Below, piece after piece: positions 39,024-51,456 of a stretch of DNA of 64,000 nucleotides (its first letter is position 1; the number at the start of each line of letters is the position of its first letter). Origin of the DNA: Sinonovacula constricta (lineage: Eukaryota > Mollusca > Bivalvia > Cardiida > Solecurtidae). The stretch covers positions 59,713,029 through 59,777,028 of the forward strand of contig CM017562.1 of the NCBI GenBank assembly GCA_007844125.1, read 5' to 3'. The position numbers and the translations under genes are program-made. A model generated the notes under the pieces. It was not told the origin of the DNA, made no database searches, and saw only the letters and a list, made by a program, of their open reading frames with translations.

Positions 39024-41264
39024 TAGACCATTTCAAACATCCAGTGCGCATGCGCCGATTTATATCTCGCGCTACGAGACTTGACCCGTTTTCTTTCGAT
39101 TGTCAAAACTGGGGGCTCTTGCGCAAAGGATTTCATCATTTGTGTCCGTACTTTCTTAGAAAACAAGTTGGGTTTTTTTTTTCGGTTTGCACATATTATC
39201 GCCAATTAACGGCTGTTAACAACATTGTTCACGCACTTATAGCATGGAGTCGCTATTACATCACTTTGATTTTAATTTCTTCAAGGTTGTAAAAAATAAA
39301 TGCGGTGTTATTTCTTTCTGGCGCGGAGGGCTCTCTGGCTAACACTGCAACAACAAAGAAAATTCTGGGAAACAATCGACGGTCACTATCATTTGAAGTC
39401 GCCGAAAAGAAATATTTTTGTGTCAAATTGAGCGACCCATTATTTCATAATACTGTGAAACATGATATCGATCGATAATTGTCTTCAAGCTGCCATTTAG
39501 AAGATAGAGAGGGTGTGAACGTTGGGTACTGTTGATAGATTAAAAATGATAAGTACACGTGAACGGCGTGTGCTATGAAAAAATATGCAACGTTATTGAC
39601 GATTTACCTTCGCGGCATAAATATAGGTTCTAAAAGAGTGAGAGTGGAGGGGGGAAACTTTACTATGTAGTAATATTTCAGACTGCGCATGTTTTTACTT
39701 ATATAAATATCCTTACAAACTTCTTTAGTCCATTGAATGATCATAAGCATTTTTATAAAGGAATTATTTATATTTAAGGTATGGATTAACTACAAAAGAA
39801 TAGGCGAGCTATTGAAATAATACCTTTGCAATAAACACGAGATGAAAATATACATTAGATTGTGTTCCTTGAAATCCCAACATCCACGTTTCCTCCTCCT
39901 TAACGAAAAAATAGTGGGGTTGGGAAAGAGTGCACCATTGTGGGTACTGCTAAATATAGCGTTAGGTCCTTTTATGAGCCAAAAAAGATATTGTAGACCT
40001 TAGTGTCTTGTCCTTTTTGTTGTCCTCGCGTAAGTCAATGCATATTGGTCTGTAAATGGTGAAGGTCATAAACCACACGACTGCCATGTGGTGACAGTTT
40101 CAAACACAGCTGCATAGCGAAGGGGAAAAAAGACGTCAAAACACGGTCACACTTCCTGTCCACTAGACAAACAAGGTGTCATAAAACTGTCAATTAGCTT
40201 AATTAGTTGGGGTGTCCGCTCATGTCATAAAATTAGGGATTCAATTAGGGTAGAACTTTATGATGGTATGAAAGGGACCCACGCCCATAGAGAAACATAC
40301 CCGGTAATATGAATTTACAAAACGTTATTTTAAATTAATACATTTCTATCTTTAAATGGGTACAAAACTTAAGTACCCGGTAGGGCCCACTTTAGACCAC
40401 ATTTTGGCATAGAACATTCAAGTCATGAATGGGAATATAAGACGTAGCCAGGCGTGTAAACCCTCATTCAAATAATTGCAAATCAAATAAAGTCAAAAGT
40501 TGTATGCAGATTTTGAATCGCAGTCCACGAATTCCTATTAATCATTTATACGTAATAGCGCATTATGTGACCGATGCATTAAGAAATAGGGATTTTGACA
40601 CCATTGTCCAAATTTACAACATTGTTCATTATAAGATATATAACAACTAAGATTAGAAGCATACGAAAATTTGCTTGACAAAGATCCATACCCCTGTAAC
40701 TAAAGTAATGATGATGCAAATGACGGTGATGCTGCTGCTGCTACTGCTGATAATAATGACGGTGATACCGCTGCTGTTTATGATTATTATGTAAATGGTA
40801 AAAACGGTTACGGTGATGCCCATGACGATTACGATGTAGATCGTGATGGCGGTGATGCTGCTGCTGCTGATGATGATTAAAGGTGATTATACAGGTAATA
40901 TGGGATCATGATGATGATCATGTGTGGCCAGATAAATTTAATGGCGGTAATGATTATAATTTCTTTAATATTTAACATGTAAATGGACGTGATATAAGTT
41001 CGCTTTTAATACGGTTGTTTTATTTAACTTTCAATTGATGATTGTATACATGCACTATTTGGCAACTTATGGTTATTCAGACGTTGAACTTTTGTCAATT
41101 TCATGATTTTCAGCACTGTATTACGTTCAATTAGATAATACAAAATCCGGAAGTGAAGAGCCCCCAGTTTTGCAAAACAGGTCGAGTCTCGCGAGATTTT
41201 CTCACAAAGCGTCTACTTGATCAGCGGAATAGGATTGGCTAGACGCTTGGTTTGAAATGGTCTA
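39024..41264. mobile_element. Long-TIR non-autonomous DNA element, 2.24 kb, inserted in the 28-bp array
   Basis: The left end begins TAGACCATTTCAAAC, followed within about 110 bp by GAGACTTGACCCGTTTT and AAAACTGGGGGCTCTT. The right end is the inverse: AGAGCCCCCAGTTTTGCAAA, CAGGTCGAGTCTCGCGAG, then TTTGAAATGGTCTA. The interior is unique, contains a GAT/GCT-rich microsatellite region (40700-40890), and has no transposase frame. Flanking array units read ACTACAA and TTGTACT, so the insertion falls in the middle of ACAATTGT with no visible target duplication. Confidence 0.8.
40700..40890. repeat. Imperfect trinucleotide (GAT/GCT) tract
   Basis: Runs such as GATGCTGCTGCTGCTACTGC and ATGATGATTAAAGG alternate with GACGGTGAT. 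It lies inside the long-TIR element. Confidence 0.8.
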
Positions 41265-41640
41265 TTGTACTTATACCCCTATCACACTACAATTGTGTTT
41301 ATACCCAAATCACACTACAATTGTGTTAATACCCAAATCACACTGCAATTGTGTTTATACCCCCTTATCACACTACAGTTGTGTTTATACCCCCTTATCA
41401 TACTACAATTGTGCTTATACCCAAATCACACTACATTGTGCTTATACCCAAATGACACTACAATTGTGGTTATACCCAAATCATACTACAATTGTCGTTA
41501 TACCCAAAATGACACTACAATTGTGTTTATACCCCAATGACACTACAACTGTGTTTACACCAAACTTGCATTACAGTTGTGTTTATACTCCAAACACACT
41601 AGAAGTTTGTTTATACCCACACTCACACTAAAACTGTGTT
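41265..41640. repeat. Minisatellite, about 28-bp unit, right part
   Basis: Same unit as 38610-39023 (CACACTACAATTGTGTTTAT plus ACCC). Units near the right edge are more diverged (TTGCATTACAGTTGTG, CACACTAGAAGTTTG), as expected at an array margin. Confidence 0.92.
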
Positions 41641-42189
41641 TGCTACAATTACTCTGTACATACAATCTGGCAGCAAGAGAATTGATATTTGGATTTGCTT
41701 GATTTGGATCAACATAATTGGCTAAACCTGATAAATTTTTACTAGTTAGGTGAGAAGCTACAATATTTCCTCTAAACCCATGTTACCACTGTCAACATCA
41801 GTGTCATAGATAAATCCCTGTGTGCTGAGATGGCCGGAGCACCAAGACTGAATTGCAGGGATGTCCTGTGGGGGACTATTGACCTGTTCCTGGGACTATA
41901 TTGATTATGGCCCACCCAGGACACTATGCAAACAATTAGCTTCTATTAGTTAACAGATTGTGCATCAATAGTGAACAACTGCTGCCCTGATTAGCCACAC
42001 AGACCACTGCCAGGTGGCAAATATATATCCCTCTATATGGTGTCTAACAATGCCCACTAATCACAATCCTTTACCAGCTACAGTTGATATTGAACCATGC
42101 AAGTTATAGGTTACTTGCTTATTACACCTCCATGCAGTGGTAACTTGACACATTTCTTGAGACTTAGTAACAAATAGTGTAAATCTTGA
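41641..42189. other. Unique sequence between arrays
   Basis: About 550 bp with a GC-balanced block near 41800-42000; no open frame or splice pair. Confidence 0.45.
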
Positions 42190-43675
42190 TTTAACAGCTC
42201 CCTGAGGCAGGAGAGGTAGCATCAAATAGTGTAGATCCTGATCAGACAGCTCACAGAGGCCGGAGAGGTAGCAGCAAATAGAGCAGATTCTGAGCAGACA
42301 GCTCCCAGAGGCAGGAGAGGTAGCAGCAAATAGAGTAGATTCTAAGCAGACAGCTCCCAGAGGCAGGAGTGGTAGCAGCAAATAGGGTTGATCCTGATCA
42401 GACAGCTGCCAGAGGCAGGACAGGTAGCAGCAAATAGGGTTGATCCTGATCAGACAGGTCCCAGAGGCAGGAGAGGTAGCAGCAAATAGAGTAGATCCTG
42501 ATCAGACAGCTGCCAGAGGCAAGACAGGTAGCAGCAAATAGAGTAGATCCTGATTACACAGCTGCCAGAGGCAGGACAGGTAGCAGCAAATAGGGTAGAT
42601 CCTGAGCAGACAGCTCACACAGGCAGGAGAGGTAGCAGCAAATAGGGTAGATCCTGATCAGACAGCTCACACAGGCAGGAGAGGTAGTAGCAAATAGGGT
42701 AGATCCTGATCAGACAGCTCACACAGGCAGGAGAGGTAGCAGCAAATAGGGTAGATACTTATCAGACAGCTCACACAGGCAGGAGAGGTAGCAGCAAATA
42801 GGGTAGATCCTGATTACACAGCTGCCAGAGGCAGGACAGGTAGCAGCAAACAGGTAGATACTGATCTGAAAGCTCCCAGAGGCAGGAGAGGTAGCAGCAA
42901 ATAGGGTAGATCCTGATCAGACAGCTGCCAGAGGCAGGAGAGGTAGTAGCAAATAGGGTAGATCCTGATCAGACAGCTCACACAGGCAGGAGAGGTAGCA
43001 GCAAATAGGGTAGATCCTGATCAGACAGCTCACACAGGCAGGAGAGGTAGTAGCAAATAGGGTAGATCCTGATCAGACAGCTCACACAGGCAGGACAGGT
43101 AGTAGCAAATAGGGTAGATCCTGATCAGACAGCTCACACAGGCAGGAGAGGTAGCAGCAAATAGGGTAGATCCTGATCAGACAGCTCACACAGGCAGGAG
43201 AGGTAGCAGCAAATAGGGTAGATCCTGATAAGACAGCTCACACAGGCAGGAGAGGTAGCAGCAAATAGGGTAGATCCTGATCAGACAGCTCACACAGGCA
43301 GGACAGGTAGCAGCAAATAGGGTAGATCCTGATCAGACAGCTCACACATGCAGCAGCAAATAGAGCAGATTCTGAGCAGACAGCTCCCAGAGGCAGGAGA
43401 GGTAGCAGAAAATAGGGTAGATCCTGATCAGACAGCTCACACAGGCAGGACAGGTAGCAGCAAATAGGGTAGATCCTGATCAGATAGCTCACACAGGCAG
43501 AAGAGGTAGCAGCATATAGGGTAGATCCTGATCAGACAGCTCACACAGGCAGGAGAGGTAGCAGCAAATAGGGTAGATCCTGATCAGACAGCTCACACAG
43601 GCAGGAGAGGTAGCAGCAAACAGGTAGATACTGATCAGACAGCTCACACAGGCAGGACAGGTAGCGGCAAATAGT
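42190..43675. repeat. Minisatellite, 52-bp unit, about 28 copies, derived from the GCAAATAGTG element
   Basis: The unit is GCAAATAGGGTAGATCCTGA, TCAGACAGCTCACACAGGCA, GGAGAGGTAGCA. It contains the core of the dispersed family, so the array arose by tandem expansion of one copy. Sub-variants CTCCCAGAGG, CTGCCAGAGG and CTCACACAGG form runs. The right edge still shows GGCAAATAGTGAAC. Confidence 0.95.
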
Positions 43676-44054
43676 GAACTTTTCTTACTTGTCCATACCA
43701 ATTCTTTGTTTGACACAACTTACATACGCTTGTAACAAGATGTCTTGCCAGACTTTGAAGAAAATCTTCTAAGAGCATCTGATCAAGTCATGCTAAGCAA
43801 GTTTACCAGTTAACCAAACAGCTTTCATCTGTGTTTACAATTCATGTAAAAAAAGACCTTGTCACATGTTTAATTTATTTGGGTTTTTAATGGCATGAAT
43901 ACAATTTTATGTAAAAATTGTCAAACAGAATAAAAAATAATAAAATGAGAAACACACATAACATCATAACCCATTGTTGCTTAATTAACCTTTAATGCTT
44001 AATTAACTGTGAGAATATTGCTAGTCAAAATCTTTTTTCATATAAAATATTTAC
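43676..44054. other. Intronic sequence next to the exon at 44055
   Basis: AT-rich, with no other feature seen. Confidence 0.45.
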
Positions 44055-44167
44055 CACTCTGTGCCTGATCATTGAAATCAACACATTCTTGCAAACCACT
44101 GATTCTAGTCATGATGTATTGTTTCACTGGTTGAATTATTCTATCTTTGTCATAGACAATAAATTTA
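44055..44167 (-). CDS. Internal 113-bp exon of the minus-strand membrane-protein gene
   Basis: The acceptor has a long T-rich tract followed by GTACTAG, and the donor is GTG/GTAAAT. The exon reads one base, 37 codons, then one base. The peptide starts KFIVYDKDRIIQPVKQ and contains one cysteine (GLQEC). It is mixed polar and hydrophobic, looks like a folded extracellular segment, and has no low-complexity bias. The first base T completes GG from the exon at 49824 (Gly), and the last base G joins GT of the exon at 29538 (Gly). I do not recognise the domain. Confidence rests on splice signals, phase and composition, not on homology. Confidence 0.58.
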
Positions 44168-45850
44168 CTAGTACAAAGATTTATAAGCCAGAAAGAAAAA
44201 ACCCAAACAAAACAAACAAACAAACAATAAATAAATAAATTAAATTTCAATATGGCATCTTCTGATCACAGGACAATATAAACATTACGTCTTTCACAAG
44301 GTAGTGTTTTATTTGGGAAAATCAAAGCATTGGAATTTGGTTTTCAACTATTTTAAGGTCAACAAGTACATGCAGAAATGTCATGTGAAACTACCGTGAT
44401 AAACAGTAACACATTAGCTTGATAGTATGCAATAATGTAAATAAATCAAAATGCTGATGGTGTGGTTCTATGTGTTATTCTCATAAGCTAAAACGCAATC
44501 AGAATGCTTAAATCTTTAAAAAAACAAAAAATTGTCCTTATGGTTAAAATTTAAAGGTGAAATCCTATCTTTGCAAATGCCATTGTAAACTATTTTTAGA
44601 ACCAGCCACTAGGAGTTAGTAACTGATTGACAACAAACACATGGATAAAAAAAAATACAATACAGTTTTTCTATCCTAGTGTGAAATTCTAATAATTATT
44701 AGTTCTCAAAATTCTGTTTTCACCCTTTAGATTTGTAGTCAGCATTTAGTGGTGGAAATCCTAAAAATAGATTAGATAAAAATATGAAAAGTTGGTTTGA
44801 GTACATAGTGCGTATATCCATCTTACTCTTGAAGTTCTGATAAAGCAAAGATCACTCACTGGTCAGTTATCATTCACAAAGACAATAGTTTCATACATGT
44901 GAAGTTTTTTATGAGGCCATGTGGGAGATTTTCACTTGCAAAGTGGGAGCTTTGTTATTTCACATAAACAAAGAAGGAAGTTATCTGTTTGCAAGTGGGG
45001 AGATTTAAAAAATGTGAATAACACTCCTCGTTTTTAAAAAAATTTGAAGCTAAAAAGAGGGAGTTTCCGTCCAAAAGTGGGAGAGTTCACATGTATGCAG
45101 GTTACTTGTGTAACATTTAAAAATGGGCTCCTTGTATGTTCTATGAAAGTGAATGGTCAGATCCACACATAAAATTATATATGATCTATAATATCAGCAG
45201 GAACTTTTATGTGATTAGCTTTTTAACGTATTGCATGTACCCTAAGTCAAATGTTCTTTTCTTTTCATCTGCCTACATTCTATCATCATCAAATGCAACT
45301 ACTGATTGTCACAATCTATAAGTCATTACAGCTACAAGAAAGGGTTGGTGAAATTCCAATTCCAATGCAATCAGCAAGTCATCAATTGGTGTGTAAGGGT
45401 ATTGAGACTATCTGACAGGTGATGTACTTGTCATATGCCATTATGTATGTGTCTTTGATGCCTGCCATTTCTACCAGAAACATCATTATGTAGGCAAGAA
45501 GTGAACATCACAGCTGCGTGGTTCTTACAGAACACATCTTCAATTACATGTCTCCGATGGTAACCAACCAAACTGACTGAAGTTACCACATTAATTGGAT
45601 TACTTTGAAGCCCAAACAATTATCATTATTGATTTGGTTGCTAATTGATATTCATGAAAACTTAAATATTAGCAGTCATCTCATTACTTCAGGGAATTGG
45701 AAGTAAAGTGATGATTTACAGTATAAATTCTCCCTTAATTAAAAAAGGAGTTTGTTTTCCTGTGAAACTGTTAAAATAGAATCCTCAAGGTACACTATCT
45801 CTGAGCAACATTCTAACCCTTAAGACTTAACTCTTTGTTATCTGTTCATA
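44168..45850. other. Intronic sequence; GC-balanced block at 45380-45660
   Basis: Mostly AT-rich. The block near 45380-45660 is free of repeats, contains GCTAATTGATATTCATG and could be a conserved noncoding element. No exon is supported. Confidence 0.4.
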
Positions 45851-46398
45851 ATGAGACACAAAGGTTACAGGACATCTAGCGATACTCAGCAGGAAAATGA
45901 GACACAAAGGTTACAGGACATCTAGCGATACTCAACAGGAAAATGAGACACAAAGGTTATAGGACATCTAGCGATACTCAGCAGGAAAATGAGACACTAA
46001 GGTTACAGGACATCTAGCGATACTCAACAGGAAAATGAGACACGAAGGTTACAGGACATCTAGCGATACTCAGCAGGAAAATGAGACACGAAGGTTATAG
46101 GACATCTAGCGATACTCAGCAGGAAAATGAGACACTAAGGTTATAGGACATCTAGCGATACTCAGCAGGAAAATGAGACACAAAGGTTACAGGACATCTA
46201 GCGATACTCAGCAGGAAAATGAGACATGAAGGTTACAGGACATCTAGCGATACTCAGCAGGAAAATGAGACATGAAGGTTACAGGACATCTAGCGATACT
46301 CAGCAGGAAAATGAGACATGAAGGTTACAGGACATCTAGCGATACTCAGCAGGAAAATGAGACACAAAGGTTACAGGAAATCTAGCGATACTCAGCAG
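45851..46398. repeat. Minisatellite, 46-bp unit, 12 copies
   Basis: The unit is ATGAGACACAAAGGTTACAG, GACATCTAGCGATACTCAGC, AGGAAA. Variation is limited to a few positions (CACAAAGG, CACGAAGG, CATGAAGG, TTATAGG). The last unit runs straight into GCAAATAGTTCCAATCATGA, a copy of the dispersed element. Confidence 0.97.
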
Positions 46399-46500
46399 CA
46401 AATAGTTCCAATCATGATCAGATAACTTCTAGTGAGTTCTCGCTGATCTAGTTCTATTCTATTTTGCCCATGCCTGATTAATGTGTGCCTACTAAGGTTA
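46386..46500 (+). repeat. GCAAATAGTG dispersed element, copy
   Basis: GCAAATAGTTCCAATCATGA and TCAGATAACTTC are followed by CTATTTTGCCCATGCCTG, ATTAATGTGTGCCTACTAAG. The block order is the same as in the 6345 copy. Confidence 0.7.
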
Positions 46501-47096
46501 TTTGTTGTGTAAGAATTACATAAAACAAATCCTGCATCAGTAAGGCCTCAAACAGGCTTGTATTTTTAAGTATCACATGACAAGCCATAAATTAAAAAAA
46601 ATAACCCAATTACTTGTACAATAGTGGCTAGTTCAAAGAGTAGCAAACTTCCATCAGACTGCTGCAACCAATGTTCAAGTCACTATGCATTTATGATAAT
46701 TAAGTTCTTGATATTTTATAACAAAATACATGATTTAATTACAAGAACATAAAATTAAAGCATAATATACATGTACTAACACAATTATATATTAATAAGA
46801 TAAAACTATGAAAACAATCAGCATTATGTTATGTCTGCAACAGTTTGATGATAATCTTGACAAAATCATTTAACATTCATATAAAATCAACTATAAATTA
46901 AAAGGACTCGATTGGAATTATTATGCGTCTGAAGAAAGGTTATATCAACACATTCCATTGTGCCACCACCCAGAGGAGAGCAAGCATGCAAAAAATAACA
47001 ATTTTCTAAGGTTTGAATCTATTAAATCCAAAGGTCTGACATTTCTTGAAGAACTTGTTCCTTTTAGCCTGCTTTGTCTAAAAAATGTAGATCTGC
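46501..47096. other. Unique sequence between arrays
   Basis: A segment at 46960-47095 is open on both strands for about 60 codons but has no splice signals in frame. Confidence 0.4.
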
Positions 47097-48240
47097 CTGA
47101 TCCTACCAGAAGCTTTCTAATCAGCATCTACACTATGATCCTACCAAATGCTGTCTAATCAGGATCTAAACTATGATCATACCAGAGGCTGTCTAATCAG
47201 GATCTGTACTATGAACCTATCAGAAGCTGTCTGATCAGGATCTACACTATGATCCTATCAGAAGCTGTCTAATCAGGATCTATACTATGATTCTACCAGA
47301 AGCTGTCTAATCAGGATCTACACTATGATCCTACCAGAAGCTATCTAATCAGGATCTATACTATGATCCTACCAGAAGCTGTCTAATCAGGATCTATACT
47401 ATGATCCTACCAGAAGCTGTCTAATCAGGATCTATACTATGATCCTACCAGAAGCTATCTTATCAGGATCTACAGTATGATCCTACCAGAAACTGTCTAA
47501 TCAGGATCTACACTATGATCCTACCAGAAGCTATCTAATCAGGATCTACACTATGATCCTACCAGAAACTATTTAATTAGGATCTACACTATGATCCTAC
47601 CAAAAGCTGTCTATTCAGGATCTATACTATGATCCTACCAGAAGCTACCTAATCACGATCTGTACTATGAACCTATCAGAAGCTGTCTGAACAGGATTTA
47701 CACTATGATCCTATCAGAAGCTGTCTAATCAGGATCTACACTATGATCCTACCAGAAGCTGTCTAATCAGGATCTACATTATGATCCTACCAGAAGCTGT
47801 CTAATCAGGATCTACACTATGATCCTACCAGAAGCTGTCTAATCAGGATCTATACTATGATCCTACCAGAAGCTATCTAATCAGAATCTACAGTATGATC
47901 CTACCAGAAGCTGTTTAATCAGGATCTACACTATGATCCTACCAGAAACTGTCTAATCAGGATCTATACTATGATCCTACCAGAAACTATCTAATCAGGA
48001 TCTACACTATGATCCTACCAGAAACTGTCTAATCAGGATCTACACTATGATCCTACCAGAAACTGTCTAATCAGGATCTATACTATGATCCTACCAGAAA
48101 CTGTCTAATCAGGATCTACACTATGATCCTACCAGAAACTGTCTAATCAGGACCTACACTATGATCCTACCAGAAACTGTCTAATCAGGATCTACACTAT
48201 GATCCTACCAGAAGCTGTTTAATCAGGATCTACACTATTT
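47097..48240. repeat. Minisatellite, 38-bp unit, about 30 copies, derived from the GCAAATAGTG element
   Basis: The unit is GATCCTACCAGAAGCTGTCT plus AATCAGGATCTACACTAT. Read on minus it contains TAGATCCTGATTAGACAGC, the same core as the 42-kb array but in opposite orientation. The right end is CTACACTATTTGCAGCC, the intact end motif of the family. Confidence 0.95.
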
Positions 48241-49448
48241 GCAGCCAAGTCTGCTACATTTTGTTCCCTATAATGCATGAAGTTGTACACAGATAACTGA
48301 TTATTTTGTTAAGGTAATCAACAAATAGAGCATTATAAATGTGGACAAAATCCAGGTTTGAACAACTCTTGTAGGAATACTTGCTAATTTCAGAAGGTTT
48401 GTAAAGTTCTTTGAAGGACCATATTTCAATGAAGCTGGAAGGTCATCAATAACAATAATTAGTGTATAGTTGGAGGGGTGTTATGATAACAGAAGATAGT
48501 GGGGTTACAGCACAGATAGATCTGACAGTGAGGAGACAGTTTACAGCAGCCACCCCCCACCAACAATCAGAACTACATCCTTTACCCCAGATTCACAATT
48601 CTGCTATTAGAACTGCTATTAGGTCAATTTAATCAATTCTTTCTGCTATATTTATATCATACATATACCTTACTTGTTTACTGACATGATTCTTGTAAAG
48701 CATTTAAACCATGCTTGTAACTGCACTTTACTTGTATGTTCTCCATATCTTAAATACCTATGGTCTTCATGTCTATGGGTATTCAACATTCGATCCCTAC
48801 CGGTGTTCTGTGTAGAAATTATTCAATCAACTTTTATATTAACAATTATAACAATTTAAACTGGAAAACATTTGAAAATTATGCTCTAAGTAGTGAGATA
48901 AATTCCATATTATTTAAATTATATGCATTCTCAAAAGGTGCTGCCTTGAATTGTCAATGTTAAATATAATTATGAAGACGGCATATATTACCACAAAGTG
49001 ATTCAAAAAGTGCAGTAAACTGTCACAAATGATTGTCCTTTTCCTTTTTCTGCATTAAACAATGTTTATACAGTTTTTTTATGTTTCATTATTAAAACTC
49101 ATTTTTTAGTATTTCAGGTAATACAAAACTGACCTAGAGTACTAAATCATTCTCTGGCATCTCATTGGTCAGAGTTTATTTATTTTTTTAATGAAAATTT
49201 TGACCAATCAGAATGGATGCTTGAGAACTTTCTCAGACTAAAGCCAAATTTCATAACCTTAGGTCTAAGTATCATAAAAGTAACTTCCTGTACATTTCTT
49301 TCTACAAACATGGGTAATTTCAATTCATTAAAATTAAGAACACTATTTGGGAACAGCGTACATGATACATAAGTATTTATGGCCAAGTCAATAGGGTGCT
49401 TGACTCTCATACTAGTCTGTGTTTTTGATGGTTTGATTTTCATTGCTT
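48241..49448. other. Unique sequence; GC-balanced block at 48420-48640
   Basis: The block contains AACAATAATTAGTGTATAG and CAGCCACCCCCCACCAACAA, with no repeats and no open frame. The rest is AT-rich. Confidence 0.4.
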
Positions 49449-49690
49449 ACATAACATTTTTGTTTATTACATTGTGTTATATTTCATTACATATCATCTT
49501 TGTTCAATTCATTGTGTTAAATTACATTACATAACATTTTTGTTCATAACATTGTTATATTTCATTACATATCATTTTTGTTCATTACACTGTGTTATAT
49601 TCCATAACATAACATTTTTGTTCATTACATTGTGTTATATTCCATTACACATCATTTTTGTTCGTTACATTATGTTGTATTCCATTCATT
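49449..49690. repeat. Minisatellite, about 40-bp unit, 6 copies
   Basis: The unit is CATTTTTGTTCATTACATTG plus TGTTATATTCCATTACATAA. Copies are moderately diverged. Confidence 0.85.
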
Positions 49691-49823
49691 TCATTATTAA
49701 CAAAAACGAGTATATTGTTATTTTGGAAATATTAACATAATAAATTAGTAACAAAAAGCCTCATATAAGTGACTTTTACTGTAAAGGCATCTTTTAGTTG
49801 TACACAAAAGTATCTGGTTCTAC

Positions 49824-50001
49824 CCAGTTGTCACTGACTGCTCGGTTGAAATTGGCAATAAACAGCTGGACATTACAAAATGACCAGAGATAAGATTTGA
49901 TGTAATATCCTCTTCCACAAATAAATCATCAGCTTCCTGCCCATCCCACCTCGGACATTTGTGACCATCCAGCTGTCTGTAATCTATTGGAGACATGATG
50001 A
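49824..50001 (-). CDS. Internal 178-bp exon of the minus-strand membrane-protein gene
   Basis: The acceptor is CATTATCTGCTACAG and the donor is ACTGG/GTAGAA. The exon is two bases, 58 codons, two bases. Visible landmarks in the peptide are MSPIDYRQLDGHKCPRW near the start, an acidic stretch DDLFVEED, and SSCLLPIS near the end. The two cysteines could form a disulphide in an extracellular domain. The leading TC completes A from the exon at 61463 (Ile), and the trailing GG joins T of the exon at 44055 (Gly). The donor is weaker than the others. The downstream intron of about 5.7 kb holds the arrays at 45.9, 47.1 and 49.5 kb. Family not recognised. Confidence 0.52.
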
Positions 50002-50385
50002 CTGTAGCAGATAATGATATATACACCAATGTTTGGCTGACCGTATGGGATCTGTAAACTGTCTTGTCTATACTTCTAGTTACCTATCAAATCCACTTTA
50101 CAAACATATTTCATACTGAAGGTAGGTGTCTAGAATATTTATACCAAAATTATTTATAAGTTACTCATTATACCCACTTGAAAACATGGTTTTACAAGAT
50201 TATATGTAACTGAAATTAGTTATACTATTGTTCAGCTATGAAGTAACTTAATTACACCAGGTATTGGTTGAATTTTTTTTATTTCAAATCAGGCAAAATA
50301 TATCAATGGAGCACATCACTTGTCAGATAAAAAAATGACTGATGCTTTTCAGTTCATTAGATTTGGAAAGCATCTGTCTTGTTGT

Positions 50386-50435
50386 TACTGAGACTTGTTA
50401 GATCAGGATCTACCCTGTTTTTTCAGTCTCTAGCA
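50386..50435 (-). repeat. GCAAATAGTG-family fragment
   Basis: GTTAGATCAGGATCTACCCT matches the minus orientation of the family core. Confidence 0.45.
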
Positions 50436-50548
50436 ATATATAGTTTCCTTTGCATAAAGCTTATGCCAAATAACAATGATTTTGTGTTGCTTAATGTAGT
50501 GTGGTACTTGCAACAAACTGTTTATAGCACTGCATACAGCACTGTAAA

Positions 50549-50831
50549 GCAAACCCTACAGAATGCTAAGGAATCAGCTCTGGGGAGCAAGACCACTGTA
50601 TAGAGCAATGAACAGAGCACTATATACAGCACTGTATCTAGCACTGTATGGGGCACTGTACATTACACTATATAGAGCACTATATAGAGCACTGAAGATA
50701 GCACTATATAGAGCACTGTATATAGTGCTGTATAGAGCACTATATAGAGCACTGTATATAGTGCTATATAGAGCACTATATAGAGCACCGCCAAACCACA
50801 CAGGATGCCAAGAAATCAGCTCTGGTGATGG
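50549..50831. repeat. 12-bp-based array framed by a 40-bp direct repeat
   Basis: The array (50595-50790) is built from TATAGAGCACTG and TATATAGTGCT units. AGAGCACTATAT and AGTGCTATATAG are near-inverses, so it can fold back. On either side lie GCAAACCCTACAGAATGC with AATCAGCTCTGGGGA (50549) and CCAAACCACACAGGATGC with AATCAGCTCTGGTGA (50791), an imperfect direct duplication of about 40 bp. Confidence 0.85.
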
Positions 50832-51456
50832 CAATGAAAAAAGAAGAAATATATCAGTTTTATTTCAATTAATTATTTCTTGAAGAGGCAAATAATTTAA
50901 ATTTTACACCTCTGAAAATAAATTGTGTTTAATCATTAAAGCTAAGTTATATCTAGCAAATGATAGATGAAGATCAAATTAGACATAGAAAAACTATCTT
51001 ATCAGGGATTAGAGCGAGCTGTCTTGATTGATCCCAGGCTCTGTCAAATATCCTTTCTTTATCAATGCAATTGAAAAAGGCAGCTGCAACTGTGCATAGA
51101 TATGACTGAGGTAGCATTATTTCACCATTATATTACTGTAAAAAATTAACAAAGTTCTTATAAAAGAAATATCAATAAACATTATTATAAAACTATTATG
51201 TAGACAAAATACTAAAGCAAGTACAATATAGGCTCATATATATCACATATAATGATATATAATATTATAAATTATTAACATATTAAATCTCAACTTGTAA
51301 GTAAATCAATATATAAATATACCAGAAAAACATGTTTGAACATCTTTTGTAAGCAGATTCAAAGCATTTTTGGTTAAAACAATATTTTTGGAAAGCATTG
51401 GATTCTGTAAATTTCATTTACTATAAAATTCCCATTCCATCCTCAGTAAATCACAT
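50832..51456. other. Unique AT-rich sequence
   Basis: It contains an AT-rich palindromic stretch near 51235-51290 (ATATATATCACATATAATGA). No gene signal. Confidence 0.45.
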
